NCBI RefSeq assembly: GCF_035930445.1
Contig: NZ_CP142394.1
Location: forward strand, 2,079,501-2,143,500
Source: Sphingopyxis chilensis
Lineage (GTDB): Bacteria > Pseudomonadota > Alphaproteobacteria > Sphingomonadales > Sphingomonadaceae
Length of the DNA: 64,000 nt
Direction of reading: 5' to 3'
Translations under genes and position numbers: made by a program
Shown here: piece after piece, positions 1 to 8,113 of the stretch
How the letters are laid out: every line of letters starts with the position of its first letter
Numbering within the stretch: the stretch's first letter is position 1
The notes under the pieces: generated by a model
The model's input: the letters and a program-made list of their open reading frames with translations, nothing else
Databases searched by the model: none
What the model was told of the DNA's origin: nothing

Positions 1-121
1 TGTCGTGCGGCAGGTCGGGATCGAAACCGGGGGCCGGATCCATGACGAGCACCGGCAAACCCTCGCGCTCGATCCGCATGCTGTAGCGGCGCTCGCCCGA
101 ACGGATGAAATGGACTTTCAT
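1..121 (-). CDS. Hypothetical protein, 5' part only
   Basis: Reading leftward from an ATG at 121, the frame stays open to the window edge for 40 codons, beginning MKVHFIRSGERRYSMRIERE and continuing with a Pro- and Asp-rich stretch. A GGGCAGG purine-rich stretch just upstream could be its ribosome binding site. It is divergent from the DUF411 gene, leaving a 47-bp shared upstream region. I do not recognise the family, and the 3' end is outside the window. Confidence 0.55.
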   Translation of the reverse strand, partial: MKVHFIRSGERRYSMRIEREGLPVLVMDPAPGFDPDLPHD

Positions 122-168
122 GGACCTGCCCTATAGATTCGCGGGCATCTCTTCCAAAAGGAATTGCG

Positions 169-636
169 ATGACCTCTGCCCGCCGCGCGTTTTTCGCCCT
201 CGCCGCTTTCTCTGCCGTCATCGGCACCGCGCACGCCGCGAACCCGGTGATGTTCCGCGACGCCGGCTGCGGCTGCTGCCTCAAATGGCTCGAACAGGTG
301 AAAGCGTCGTTCGGAACGAAGGCGGTGATCGTCAACTCGCCCGACATGAGCGCGGTCAAGGACAAGCAGGGCGTGCCGCCGGCGCTGCGCAGCTGCCACA
401 CCGTGCTCGTCGGGGGCTATGTGATCGAGGGCCATGTGCCCGCGAAGGACATCGCCCGCCTGCTCCGCGAAAAGCCGAAGGGCGTGAAGGGCCTCGCGGT
501 CGCGGGAATGCCGATGGGCTCGCCCGGCATGGAACATGGCGACCACCGCGAGGCCTATAAGGTCATAACCTTCGGCCCCGCCGGCCAGCGCGTCTATGCA
601 AGCTATGCCGCCGGCAGCAGCGCGCACGCGCACTGA
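169..636 (+). CDS. DUF411 metal-binding periplasmic protein
   Basis: This 155-residue exported protein has an N-terminal signal peptide (residues 1-23, ending AHA) followed by a DUF411 domain. The family signature is visible: a DAGCGCC cluster (Cys34, Cys36, Cys37), a second SCH motif at Cys76-His77, and a Met-rich PMGSPGME segment near residue 115. DUF411 proteins are often found with copper-resistance genes and are thought to bind copper, but no copper operon is present here, so the metal is an inference. The start is supported by AAGGA eight bases upstream of the ATG. The C-terminus is rich in Ala, Ser and His. Confidence 0.88.
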   Translation: MTSARRAFFALAAFSAVIGTAHAANPVMFRDAGCGCCLKWLEQVKASFGTKAVIVNSPDMSAVKDKQGVPPALRSCHTVLVGGYVIEGHVPAKDIARLLREKPKGVKGLAVAGMPMGSPGMEHGDHREAYKVITFGPAGQRVYASYAAGSSAHAH

Positions 637-651
637 CCGTGGCGGCGGGCG

Positions 652-1524
652 TCAGGTCAATTCGGCCTTGAACAGCTCGAGTTGGCGTCCCCACGCCTTC
701 TCCGCCGCCGCCTCGTTGTAGGCGCGGCCGTCGGGCGGGCACCAGCCGTGCATCGCACCTTCATAGACCTCGACCTCGTGCCACTGCTTGCGCGGAACCA
801 ACACCTCCTTCAGCAGCACCTTCTCGTTCGGGCTTTCCTTGTCGTCATTGTCGGCGATTGCGAAGAGGTAGCCGGCGCTGGTCGCGGGGATCAGCAGGTG
901 CGGACTGTCGGGCTTGTCGGTGCCCACCCCGCCACCGTGAAAGCTCGCCGCGGCCCCGACGCGGTCGGGCTTCAATGCGGCGGTATAGATGACCATCGGC
1001 CCGCCCATGCAGTAACCGGCGGTGCCGATCTTGCGGCCCGTATCGACTTCGCCTTGCGCGTCGAGAAAGGCGAGATGCGCCTTGGCGTCGGTCTCGACGA
1101 TCGGCTTCGTAAGCTGCTTGAGATAACCGAACAGCTTTTCACGCACCTCGGGATTGCCCCAGTCATTGGCGGCATCGACCACCGGAGATTTCTGCCAGCG
1201 GTAGAAGGGATTGACCGTCAGCACCGCATAGCCCTCGCCCGCGAGCCGGTCGGCCATCTGACGGAATGCGGGGCGCAGGCCGCGAATATCGGGCCACACC
1301 AGCACGCCGGGGTGCTTGCCCTCGGCCGGCGCGACGAAATAGGCGTCGCACGTTCCGTCATCGGTCGTGATCGTGACGTCGCGCCCCTTCACCGGCTTGC
1401 CCGCCAGCGCGCGCACGGGCAGCGCCGCCATCAACGCGCCAGCGCCCGCGAGCGCCGTAAAGCTACGGCGCGCAACGGGCATCCCGGCGCGGTCGAGGTC
1501 GGCTTCGGTATTCTCGGTGCACAT
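652..1524 (-). CDS. Dienelactone hydrolase family protein, exported
   Basis: An alpha/beta hydrolase of 290 residues from the ATG at 1524, which has AAGGAGAG seven bases upstream; the longer open frame to 1566 lacks such a site. The N-terminus contains a twin-arginine-like segment (ARRSFTALAGAGALMAALP), so export is likely. The dienelactone hydrolase fold shows the Cys nucleophile in GYCMGG, an Asp in AIADNDD and the His in MHGW. The family hydrolyses lactones or esters; the substrate here is unknown. It lies 41 bp downstream of the HAD gene on the same strand and may be co-transcribed. Confidence 0.85.
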   Translation of the reverse strand: MCTENTEADLDRAGMPVARRSFTALAGAGALMAALPVRALAGKPVKGRDVTITTDDGTCDAYFVAPAEGKHPGVLVWPDIRGLRPAFRQMADRLAGEGYAVLTVNPFYRWQKSPVVDAANDWGNPEVREKLFGYLKQLTKPIVETDAKAHLAFLDAQGEVDTGRKIGTAGYCMGGPMVIYTAALKPDRVGAAASFHGGGVGTDKPDSPHLLIPATSAGYLFAIADNDDKESPNEKVLLKEVLVPRKQWHEVEVYEGAMHGWCPPDGRAYNEAAAEKAWGRQLELFKAELT

Positions 1525-1565
1525 CGTGTCTCTCCTTGCGGCGGTTCGTGATAGAATAACGACCA

Positions 1566-2249
1566 TTATCCAGCGGCGACGGTTCCCGCTTCTGTGGCGA
1601 TGCTAAGCTCGGCGAAGGTGAAAGCAACCCGGTGCACACCGATACTGCCGAGCATCTCGCCATGCGCCACGCGGTCGACGATATGCCCCGCGCCGCAGAA
1701 ACCGACGACGGTCATCCCCGCCGCAAGCGCCGCCTGCGCCCCGGTCGGCGAATCCTCGATCGCAAGGCACGAAGCTGGATCGACGCCCAGCCCCTTCGCG
1801 GCAGCAAGGTAGATATCGGGATGCGGCTTGCCGCGGTCCCAGCCGTCGGCGCTGTAGACATGCGCGCCGAAATGGTGGCCAAGCCCGAAAAGCCCAAGCG
1901 CCCAGCCGATATATTCGGCGCGGCTCGACGAGGCGATGGCGCGGGGCAATCGTCCGAGCGTGTCGAGAAAGTCGGCAACGCCGGGCACGGCGTCGAACCC
2001 TTCCATATAGCGCGCCCGCGCCCGTTCGCGATGCGTCTCGCGAAAATCGGCGGGCAGCGGCCGCCCATATCGCGCCTCGATCCGCCGCTGCGTCTCTTGC
2101 CAGTTATGCCCGTAATAGTCGCGCAGGCACTCGTCATAGGTCGCAGGCATCCCCGCTGCGGTCAGGCTCTCGGCCAGCGACAGGTTCGCGCGCACCTCGC
2201 TGTCGGCGACGACGCCGTCGAAATCGAAAATGATGGCAGCGAAGCTCAT
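1566..2249 (-). CDS. HAD-superfamily hydrolase (beta-phosphoglucomutase-like)
   Basis: A 227-residue cytoplasmic haloacid-dehalogenase phosphatase or phosphomutase. Motif I is FDFDGVVADSE near residue 8, motif II is the Ser in ASSSRAEY, the motif-III Lys lies in GKPHPD, and motif IV is IEDSPTGAQAA. The alpha-helical cap lies between motifs I and II, as in the beta-phosphoglucomutase/CbbY subgroup. Candidate substrates are sugar phosphates or phosphoglycolate; sequence alone does not decide. It precedes the dienelactone hydrolase on the same strand. Confidence 0.85.
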   Translation of the reverse strand: MSFAAIIFDFDGVVADSEVRANLSLAESLTAAGMPATYDECLRDYYGHNWQETQRRIEARYGRPLPADFRETHRERARARYMEGFDAVPGVADFLDTLGRLPRAIASSSRAEYIGWALGLFGLGHHFGAHVYSADGWDRGKPHPDIYLAAAKGLGVDPASCLAIEDSPTGAQAALAAGMTVVGFCGAGHIVDRVAHGEMLGSIGVHRVAFTFAELSIATEAGTVAAG

Positions 2250-2308
2250 GCGAATCCTGTAATCTTCATATTTGCCGCCTAGAGCCTCGATGAACAGGAG
2301 ACATCGGC

Positions 2309-2497
2309 ATGAAATTCATCGAACTCAAGTCGCGTGGCGGCAATTATCTCGTCGTCGCCGAAAATGTCGCCTGGCTCCGCGACTATGAAAACGGCCAGAC
2401 TCAGGTCGGCATGGTCGGCGGCGCACCGCTGCTGGTCGCGGGCAGGATCGAGGACGTTGCTGCATCGATCCTCGCGCAGGCGAACGCGACGGAGTGA
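2309..2497 (+). CDS. Small conserved hypothetical protein, 62 aa
   Basis: A short ORF beginning MKFIELKSRGGNYLVVAENV with a strong AGGAG eight bases before the ATG. It is divergent from the HAD gene and convergent with the GFA gene, ending 3 bp from that gene's stop. It contains one GAPLLVAGRIEDVA segment that could form strand and helix, and has no signal or membrane segment. The pattern resembles small FlbD-like or single-domain cytoplasmic proteins, but I cannot assign a function. Confidence 0.65.
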   Translation: MKFIELKSRGGNYLVVAENVAWLRDYENGQTQVGMVGGAPLLVAGRIEDVAASILAQANATE

Positions 2498-2500
2498 CGG

Positions 2501-2914
2501 TCAGCGCATGACCTCATTCTCGCGCGCATAGCCCCACGCCCCCTCGCCTGACCAGCCGCGCCCGTCGGGGAAGCTGAGCTTCAAACCGCTAAGCTGCGCC
2601 GGGTCGAAGAGGCGCATGTTCACCCCCATCATATCGACCTCGCCGCCCATCCGTTCGATCAGCCCCTCGGTCGCCGACCAATGCGTTGTACAGCCGCAGG
2701 TCGCGCAGAAATGCAGGTCCGAATTGGGATTTTCCCGGTCGGCGCGGTTATAGGTCCGCGTCTCGCCCTCGATCACCACATCGCGCGGCGAATAATAGGC
2801 CCAGAGAATCCCGTGCGAAAAGCAGAGCGAGCAATTGCACTCGGCGATCTCCTCGGGCGCCTTGGCGAGGCGGACCGAGACGGCGCCGCAATGGCAAGTG
2901 GTGTTCCAGCTCAC
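2501..2914 (-). CDS. GFA (glutathione-dependent formaldehyde-activating-like) family protein
   Basis: A 137-residue zinc protein of the GFA/CENP-V fold. Cys ligands appear in order as CHCGAV (residues 6-11), CNCSLC near residue 29 and CATCGCTTH near residue 75. The start is the GTG at 2914, whose last two bases fall inside the glmS TGA (GTGA, 4-bp overlap), so it is translationally coupled to glmS. The larger open frame extending across glmS is a shadow. Members are usually annotated as S-hydroxymethylglutathione synthase-like, but most have no proven activity. Confidence 0.87.
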   Translation of the reverse strand: MSWNTTCHCGAVSVRLAKAPEEIAECNCSLCFSHGILWAYYSPRDVVIEGETRTYNRADRENPNSDLHFCATCGCTTHWSATEGLIERMGGEVDMMGVNMRLFDPAQLSGLKLSFPDGRGWSGEGAWGYARENEVMR

Positions 2915-4734
2915 TCGACCGTCACCGACTTCGCCAGATTGCGCGGCTGATCGACGTCGGTGCCCTTGGCGACCGCCACATGATAGGCGAGCAACTGCAC
3001 CGGCACCGCATAGACGAGCGGCGCGATAAGCGGGTGGACCTTGGGCATTTCGATCATCGCCATGCAGCCGTCGCCGGCTTCGGCGAGGCCTTCGGCGTCG
3101 GAAATCAGCACGACCTTGCCGCCGCGCGCCATGACCTCTTGCATGTTGCTCACCGTCTTTTCGAACAGGGGGCCCGACGGCGCGAGGACGATTACCGGGA
3201 CCGCCTCGTCGATCAGCGCGATCGGACCGTGCTTCATCTCGCCCGAGGCATAGCCTTCGGCATGGATGTATGAGATTTCCTTGAGCTTGAGCGCGCCCTC
3301 CAAGGCGAGCGGATAGTCGGGACCGCGGCCGAGGTAGAGCACGTCGCGCGCGGGGGCGACGAGATGCGCCATCTTCGAAATTTCCTCGTCGTGCGCGAGC
3401 GCGGCGTTGAGCGCGGCGGGGGCCTCGATCAGATGCTTGACGATCTCGCGCTCTTCGGCGGCGCTGAGCTTGCCCTTCTTGAGCGCGAGATGCGCCGCGA
3501 GCGCGGCGAGCACCGCGAGCTGGCAGGTGAAGGCCTTGGTCGAGGCGACGCCGATTTCGGGTCCCGCGTGGGTCGGGAGCAACAGGTCGGCTTCGCGCGC
3601 CATGCTGCTCGTCGGCACGTTGACGACGACCGCGATCGTCTGGCTGTTCGCCTTGCAATGGCGCAGCGCTGCGAGCGTGTCGGCGGTCTCGCCCGACTGC
3701 GAGATGAACAGCGCGAGCCCGCCCGGCTGGAGCACCGGATCGCGGTAGCGGAACTCCGACGCGACATCGATGTCGACCGGAACGCGCGCAAAGGTCTCGA
3801 ACCAGTATTTGGCGACCATGCCCGCATAGAAGCTGGTCCCGCATGCGACGATCGTGATTCGGTCGATCGAACTCAGGTCGAAATCCATCTGCGGCAGCGC
3901 GACCGTCTGTTCGAGCGGGCGGATGTAGGAGGATAGCGTCTGCGCGACCACGGTCGGCTGCTCGAAAATCTCTTTCTGCATGAAGTGGCGGTAATTGCCC
4001 TTCTCGACCGCCGCGGCGGTGACGCCCGACGTCGTGATCTCGCGCGTCACGGGATTGTTGTCGGCATCGTAGATCTGCGCGCCATCCCGCGTAATGACGA
4101 CCCAGTCGCCCTCATCGAGATAGGCGATCTTCTGCGTCAATGGAGCCAGCGCGAGCGCGTCGGAGCCGAGATAGGTCTCCCCCTCACCATAGCCGACGAC
4201 AAGCGGCGACCCGAGGCGCGCGCCGATCAGCAGGTCGGGATGCTGGCGAAAGGCGATGGCGAGCGCGAAGGCACCGCGCAGCTGCGGCAGCACCGCCTTC
4301 ACCGCATCCTGCGGCGACAGGCCCGCCTCGACCTGCTCCGAAACGAGATGCGCGACGACTTCGGTGTCGGTCTCGCTTTCGAACGTGCGGCCGCGCGCTT
4401 GCAGTGCTTCGCGCAGCGGCTTGAAATTCTCGATGATGCCATTGTGGACGAGCGCGACTTCGCCCGTCGCGTGCGGGTGCGCGTTGCTCGTCGTCGGCGC
4501 GCCGTGCGTCGCCCAGCGCGTGTGCGCGATACCGACGGTGCCCGGCGCGGGATTGCCCGCGAGCTCCTTGACGAGATTGTTCAGCTTGCCCTCGGCGCGG
4601 CGGCGGATCAGCTCTCCCCCCTCGACCGTGCACACGCCCGCCGAATCATAGCCGCGATATTCCATGCGCTTGAGCCCGTCGACGAGGCGGTCCGCCACCT
4701 GGGCCGTGCCGATGATTCCGATAATTCCGCACAT
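2911..4734 (-). CDS. glmS: Glutamine--fructose-6-phosphate aminotransferase (isomerizing)
   Basis: GlmS makes glucosamine-6-phosphate from fructose-6-phosphate and glutamine, the first step to UDP-GlcNAc for peptidoglycan and LPS. The protein is 607 residues, normal for the family. The mature protein starts at the nucleophilic Cys of MCGIIGIIG, which fixes the start at 4734 over a longer open frame. An N-terminal glutaminase domain (to about residue 240) is followed by two SIS domains, with CGTSFYAG and SQSGETADT visible in the first and the C-terminal KSVTVE end. It starts only 13 bp after the vapC-like toxin stop and overlaps the GFA gene downstream. The GlmU gene is 2 kb away. Confidence 0.97.
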   Translation of the reverse strand: MCGIIGIIGTAQVADRLVDGLKRMEYRGYDSAGVCTVEGGELIRRRAEGKLNNLVKELAGNPAPGTVGIAHTRWATHGAPTTSNAHPHATGEVALVHNGIIENFKPLREALQARGRTFESETDTEVVAHLVSEQVEAGLSPQDAVKAVLPQLRGAFALAIAFRQHPDLLIGARLGSPLVVGYGEGETYLGSDALALAPLTQKIAYLDEGDWVVITRDGAQIYDADNNPVTREITTSGVTAAAVEKGNYRHFMQKEIFEQPTVVAQTLSSYIRPLEQTVALPQMDFDLSSIDRITIVACGTSFYAGMVAKYWFETFARVPVDIDVASEFRYRDPVLQPGGLALFISQSGETADTLAALRHCKANSQTIAVVVNVPTSSMAREADLLLPTHAGPEIGVASTKAFTCQLAVLAALAAHLALKKGKLSAAEEREIVKHLIEAPAALNAALAHDEEISKMAHLVAPARDVLYLGRGPDYPLALEGALKLKEISYIHAEGYASGEMKHGPIALIDEAVPVIVLAPSGPLFEKTVSNMQEVMARGGKVVLISDAEGLAEAGDGCMAMIEMPKVHPLIAPLVYAVPVQLLAYHVAVAKGTDVDQPRNLAKSVTVE

Positions 4735-4747
4735 GGGTTCTGGCTTT

Positions 4748-5116
4748 CTATAGCGTGTAGGGGACGCGAATACCCGGCATCGACGCCGGAAACACCTTGA
4801 TATTGCGCGTAACGAGGATGCGCCCGCTGATCTGCGCGGTCGCCAGTACGAAAGCATCGGCCAAGGTCAAGCCCTTGCGCTCGGCGCGCAGGGCAGCGGC
4901 GCGGCGCGCGACGGCATCGCCGATCTCCTCGATCTGGAAACAGCCGAGGAAGGCCTCGACCGCCTTCACCGACGAGGAATCGGCCGCCGACATCACCTCG
5001 GTCCAGCTGACGCGGCTGACGCTCTTGCGTCCGGCGCGGCGGATTTCGGCGCGCGCGGCCTCGACGCCGTTCAGCGCATCGATCAATATGTCGCTGTCGA
5101 ACTGCGCGTCGATCAT
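4748..5116 (-). CDS. PIN-domain toxin, VapC-like
   Basis: A 122-residue PIN-domain protein, the probable RNase toxin of a type II toxin-antitoxin pair. Acidic active-site residues are Asp7 (QFDSDILID), Glu40 (SWTEV) and Asp87 (LTLADAF), with Asn105 in LVTRNIKVF at the fourth position. It overlaps the antitoxin by 4 bp (ATGA at 5113-5116). The next gene in the same direction is the essential glmS, 13 bp on. Target RNA cannot be predicted from sequence. Confidence 0.87.
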   Translation of the reverse strand: MIDAQFDSDILIDALNGVEAARAEIRRAGRKSVSRVSWTEVMSAADSSSVKAVEAFLGCFQIEEIGDAVARRAAALRAERKGLTLADAFVLATAQISGRILVTRNIKVFPASMPGIRVPYTL

Positions 5117-5337
5117 TCGCGCTTACCCCGCAGGCGCCGCTGATATTTCAGCCCGTCGCCGATATCGTCACGGCCGCGCCAGATGCCGAAGGCATTGTCG
5201 ATCGCGTCACCCGACACGTCGGCGCGAAAGGCCGCGACCGCCCGCCGGACAAGCTCGGCGCGCGACACGCCCTGCTCGCCTGCCAGCGCGTCGAGCCACT
5301 GGATATCGTCGTCGGGAATATCGGCGAGAAAGCGCAT
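5113..5337 (-). CDS. Ribbon-helix-helix antitoxin, CopG/Arc-like
   Basis: A 74-residue antitoxin. Residues 1-45 form a ribbon-helix-helix DNA-binding domain (MRFLADIPDDDIQWLDALAG then SRAELVRRAV). The C-terminal tail with FGIWRGRDDIGDGLKY is the type that binds and inhibits PIN toxins. It is the first gene of the toxin-antitoxin pair and lies just downstream of a repeated TGATATCA palindrome, which is probably its autoregulatory operator. Confidence 0.85.
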   Translation of the reverse strand: MRFLADIPDDDIQWLDALAGEQGVSRAELVRRAVAAFRADVSGDAIDNAFGIWRGRDDIGDGLKYQRRLRGKRE

Positions 5338-5344
5338 GGATTTC

Positions 5345-5365
5345 TGATATCATATCATGATATCA
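5345..5365. promoter_or_regulatory. Probable antitoxin operator: two TGATATCA palindromes
   Basis: Two identical 8-bp palindromes, TGATATCA at 5345-5352 and at 5358-5365, are separated by 5 bp, with 13 bp between centres. They sit 7 bp upstream of the antitoxin start. Repeated short palindromes at this spacing suit cooperative binding by ribbon-helix-helix dimers. The sequence is seen directly; the role is inferred from position. Confidence 0.65.
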
Positions 5366-5565
5366 AATCAAGAGCGCGTGGACTTCCTTGATTAAGGCAG
5401 GTCGAATCGCCATTCGCACCCTCGCCGTCGCTATAAGCAATGCCCTTTCGGCAACCCAATCGCCATCACGCAACGTGTGGACGGTCTTCCGAAAAGACAA
5501 GATTTCGCTTTTAATCTATTGGATCATCCATATTAAGGACAACGGGCTTCCGGGGGGAATATTCC

Positions 5566-6342
5566 ATGGCATTTTCGATTCGCGCGTCTTTACTGATTGG
5601 CATTTCGCTGGCGACCTCTGCTTGCACCAGCTTGCCAGGAGCGGGCGTCGCGACAATACCAAAAAAGCCGTTCGAAGATAATTCGATGGCAGTGATCGCG
5701 AATAAATATCTGGACGCCACCAGCCAGAACGACGACGACATGCCGGTGGCGAAACCGGGCAGCTGGCTGGAATTTCAACAAGAGTGCCGCGATCACGTTG
5801 TATCCGGCGACGCTGGCGAACTGAAGAAATGCCGGAATTTCCGCGATATGGTGATCAGCGACATGATGCTGGTCATCAACAATAACTATCATTCCTATGA
5901 AGGAAATCTGCTCGCCGGCCGCGCAAAGGCCGATTTCTACATCGGAACCGCGCGCACCGCTTTCGAAACGGCGGCCACGCTGGTCGATGCGACCGGCGTG
6001 AAAACCGTTCTGTCGGCGCTCGCGACCTTTACGGGGAGCACGCAGAATCTGTCGACGGAGGCTTTCTATTACGAGCAGACTGGACCCGCGCTGATCACCG
6101 CGATGCGCGCAGCGCGAACCAACGCCTATTTGCGGATTCTGGCGGGTATGAAATCGGAATATAAAGATTATCCCCTCGCGTCGGCGATCGACGACTTGCA
6201 GGCCTATTTCCGGGCGGGCACGATGGCGAACGCGGTCATTGAACTGACCAAGGCGACCGCCAGGAGCGAGATCGAGGCGGACGAAAAGACCTTGTGCGCA
6301 AAAACCGAAGCACAGAACACCCAAGAGGTCCTGTCCTGTTGA
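5566..6342 (+). CDS. Putative lipoprotein of unknown function
   Basis: A 258-residue protein with a lipoprotein signal: a hydrophobic segment (ASLLIGISLATSAC) ending in a lipobox with Cys20. The mature part is mainly helical by appearance, with several Cys and no recognised domain. Base composition is clearly lower in GC than the surroundings (sampled 60-base rows at 48-60%), and the 200 bp upstream are also AT-richer, suggesting acquisition from elsewhere. The gene stands alone between the toxin-antitoxin pair and the glmU block. A GGGGGGA tract lies eight bases before the ATG. Confidence 0.72.
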   Translation: MAFSIRASLLIGISLATSACTSLPGAGVATIPKKPFEDNSMAVIANKYLDATSQNDDDMPVAKPGSWLEFQQECRDHVVSGDAGELKKCRNFRDMVISDMMLVINNNYHSYEGNLLAGRAKADFYIGTARTAFETAATLVDATGVKTVLSALATFTGSTQNLSTEAFYYEQTGPALITAMRAARTNAYLRILAGMKSEYKDYPLASAIDDLQAYFRAGTMANAVIELTKATARSEIEADEKTLCAKTEAQNTQEVLSC

Positions 6343-6387
6343 CGGTACGCAATTTGCCCTGCCAGCGGCAGGGCGGCCTCGGGGCCG

Positions 6388-6702
6388 TCAAGCGCGCCCG
6401 AAATTGCGGTCGACGAAAATCATCGCGAACTGCACGGGATCGGGCGCCTCGCCATTCCCTTGCGCGAACCGCGCCTTGCCGTCGGTCCAGATTTTTTGGA
6501 TCTGCGCGGGCAGTTCGGGGCCGAAGTTCATCTGCTGCGCGACGATCTGCTCCCAGCTTCCCTTGACGCCGAAGCTCTGCTCGAGCTGCGGCACCATCGC
6601 CCTGCAATAGCTCTCGGTCGCTTCATCGAGATGGCCGATCGATTTCAGCACCCACGCATCGACGAAGCGCAGGAAGGGCTTTTCGGTATAGCGGTCGCTC
6701 AT
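6388..6702 (-). CDS. Conserved hypothetical protein, 104 aa
   Basis: A small soluble protein without signal or membrane segments, beginning MSDRYTEKPFLRFVDAWVLK and rich in Phe, Trp and Gln. Its ATG overlaps the glmU stop by 4 bp (ATGA at 6699-6702), so it is coupled to glmU. The spacing and codon use look like a real gene. I do not recognise the family, and context only says it is co-expressed with glmU. Confidence 0.75.
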   Translation of the reverse strand: MSDRYTEKPFLRFVDAWVLKSIGHLDEATESYCRAMVPQLEQSFGVKGSWEQIVAQQMNFGPELPAQIQKIWTDGKARFAQGNGEAPDPVQFAMIFVDRNFGRA

Positions 6703-8054
6703 ATTTTCTTCTCCGCCGCCTTCTTCTTGCGCATCGTGTCGTGGAAACGGTCTGCCCAGCCGGGCTTCACCAGCTGCTCGCCGCGCACGAGGCGCAGCTC
6801 GCCGTCGGCGACGTCGCGCGTCACCGCGCTGCCCGCCGCGACGATCGCGTCCGCACCGATTTTCACCGGCGCGACGAGCGCGCTGTTCGATCCGATGAAG
6901 GCGCGCTCGCCGATCTCGGTCCTGTATTTGAAATAGCCGTCATAATTGCAGGTGATCGTGCCCGCGCCGATATTCGCGCCCGCGCCGACGGTCGCATCGC
7001 CGAGATAGGTCAGGTGACTCGCCTTCGCACCCGCGCCGAGCACCGCCTTCTTCGTCTCGACGAAATTGCCGATCTTCACCTTTTCGCCGAGCACTGTGCC
7101 CGGTCGAAGGCGCGCGAAGGGGCCGATTTCGCAGCCCGCGCCGATCATTGCGCCCTCGATATGGCTGTTGGCGCGAATCGTGACCTTGTCCGCGACCGTC
7201 ACGCCGGGACCGAAAAAGACATTGGGCTCGATCGTTACATCGCGGCCGAGCTTCGTGTCCCAGGCGAACCAGACGGTATCGGGCGCGATCAGGCTGGCGC
7301 CGCCCTCCATCGCCGCCACGCGCCGCCGCGCCTGCCATTCGCCCTCCATGGCCGCGAGTTCGCCGCGGCTGTTGATGCCCGCGACGTCATAGGGGTCGGT
7401 AACGACCACCGCGCAATGCCGCCCGTCGGCATTGGCGATATTGACGATGTCGACCAGATAATATTCCTTCGCGGCATTATTGTCGGTGACGCGCGACAGC
7501 AGCGCGAACAGGTCGGCCGACTTCGCCGCCATCAACCCCGAATTGCAGAGGCGCACCGCGCGTTCGGTCTCGGTCGCATCCTTATGCTCGACCATTTTGA
7601 CGACATGGTCGCCCTCGGTAATCACGCGGCCATATTGCTGCGCGTCGGCGGGCTCGAACGCGAGCACGACGACGGCGGGCCCATCGGGCGCATTCAGCCG
7701 GTCGACCATCGCGCGCATCGTCGTGGCGGGAACGAAGGGCACATCGCCATAGAGGATCAGCACATCGCCATCGAAGCCGGCCAGCGCGGCCTCGGCCTGC
7801 TGCACCGCATGGCCGGTGCCGAGCTGCGGCGCCTGTACCGCCAGCTCGGCCGTGCCGCCCAGCGCCGTTTCGAGCTGGTCGGCCTTGTCGCCGACGATCA
7901 CCACCTTCTTCGCCGGGTTCAGCTCGTCGACGCTCGCCATCAGGTGCATCAGCATCGGCCGTCCTGCGATCGGGTGCAGCACCTTGTGGAGGTCGGATTT
8001 CATGCGGGTCCCCTTGCCCGCGGCAAGGACGATGGCGGCGATGTTATTGCTCAT
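6699..8054 (-). CDS. glmU: Bifunctional GlcNAc-1-P uridyltransferase / GlcN-1-P acetyltransferase
   Basis: GlmU acetylates glucosamine-1-phosphate and then joins it to UTP, giving UDP-GlcNAc. The 451-residue length is standard. The N-terminal half has the nucleotidyltransferase signature LAAGKGTRMKSDLHKVLH and YGDVPFV. The C-terminal half is a left-handed beta-helix of hexapeptide repeats, with GNFVETKKA and TYLGDATVG visible. The start at 8054 (MSNNIAAIVLAAGKG) puts the Rossmann strand at the usual place; the longer open frame would run into the divergent gph gene. The 59-bp gap to gph must hold both promoters. Confidence 0.96.
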   Translation of the reverse strand: MSNNIAAIVLAAGKGTRMKSDLHKVLHPIAGRPMLMHLMASVDELNPAKKVVIVGDKADQLETALGGTAELAVQAPQLGTGHAVQQAEAALAGFDGDVLILYGDVPFVPATTMRAMVDRLNAPDGPAVVVLAFEPADAQQYGRVITEGDHVVKMVEHKDATETERAVRLCNSGLMAAKSADLFALLSRVTDNNAAKEYYLVDIVNIANADGRHCAVVVTDPYDVAGINSRGELAAMEGEWQARRRVAAMEGGASLIAPDTVWFAWDTKLGRDVTIEPNVFFGPGVTVADKVTIRANSHIEGAMIGAGCEIGPFARLRPGTVLGEKVKIGNFVETKKAVLGAGAKASHLTYLGDATVGAGANIGAGTITCNYDGYFKYRTEIGERAFIGSNSALVAPVKIGADAIVAAGSAVTRDVADGELRLVRGEQLVKPGWADRFHDTMRKKKAAEKKI

Positions 8055-8113
8055 GGCCGCTGCCATGCCAGCAAATCGTTGCGGTTTCCAGACCATCGCG
8101 CCATGCGCGGAGG

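Noticed and set aside
29..560. Frames overlapping the DUF411 gene on both strands
   Set aside because: Only the 169-636 frame has a signal peptide, family motifs and a good ribosome binding site.
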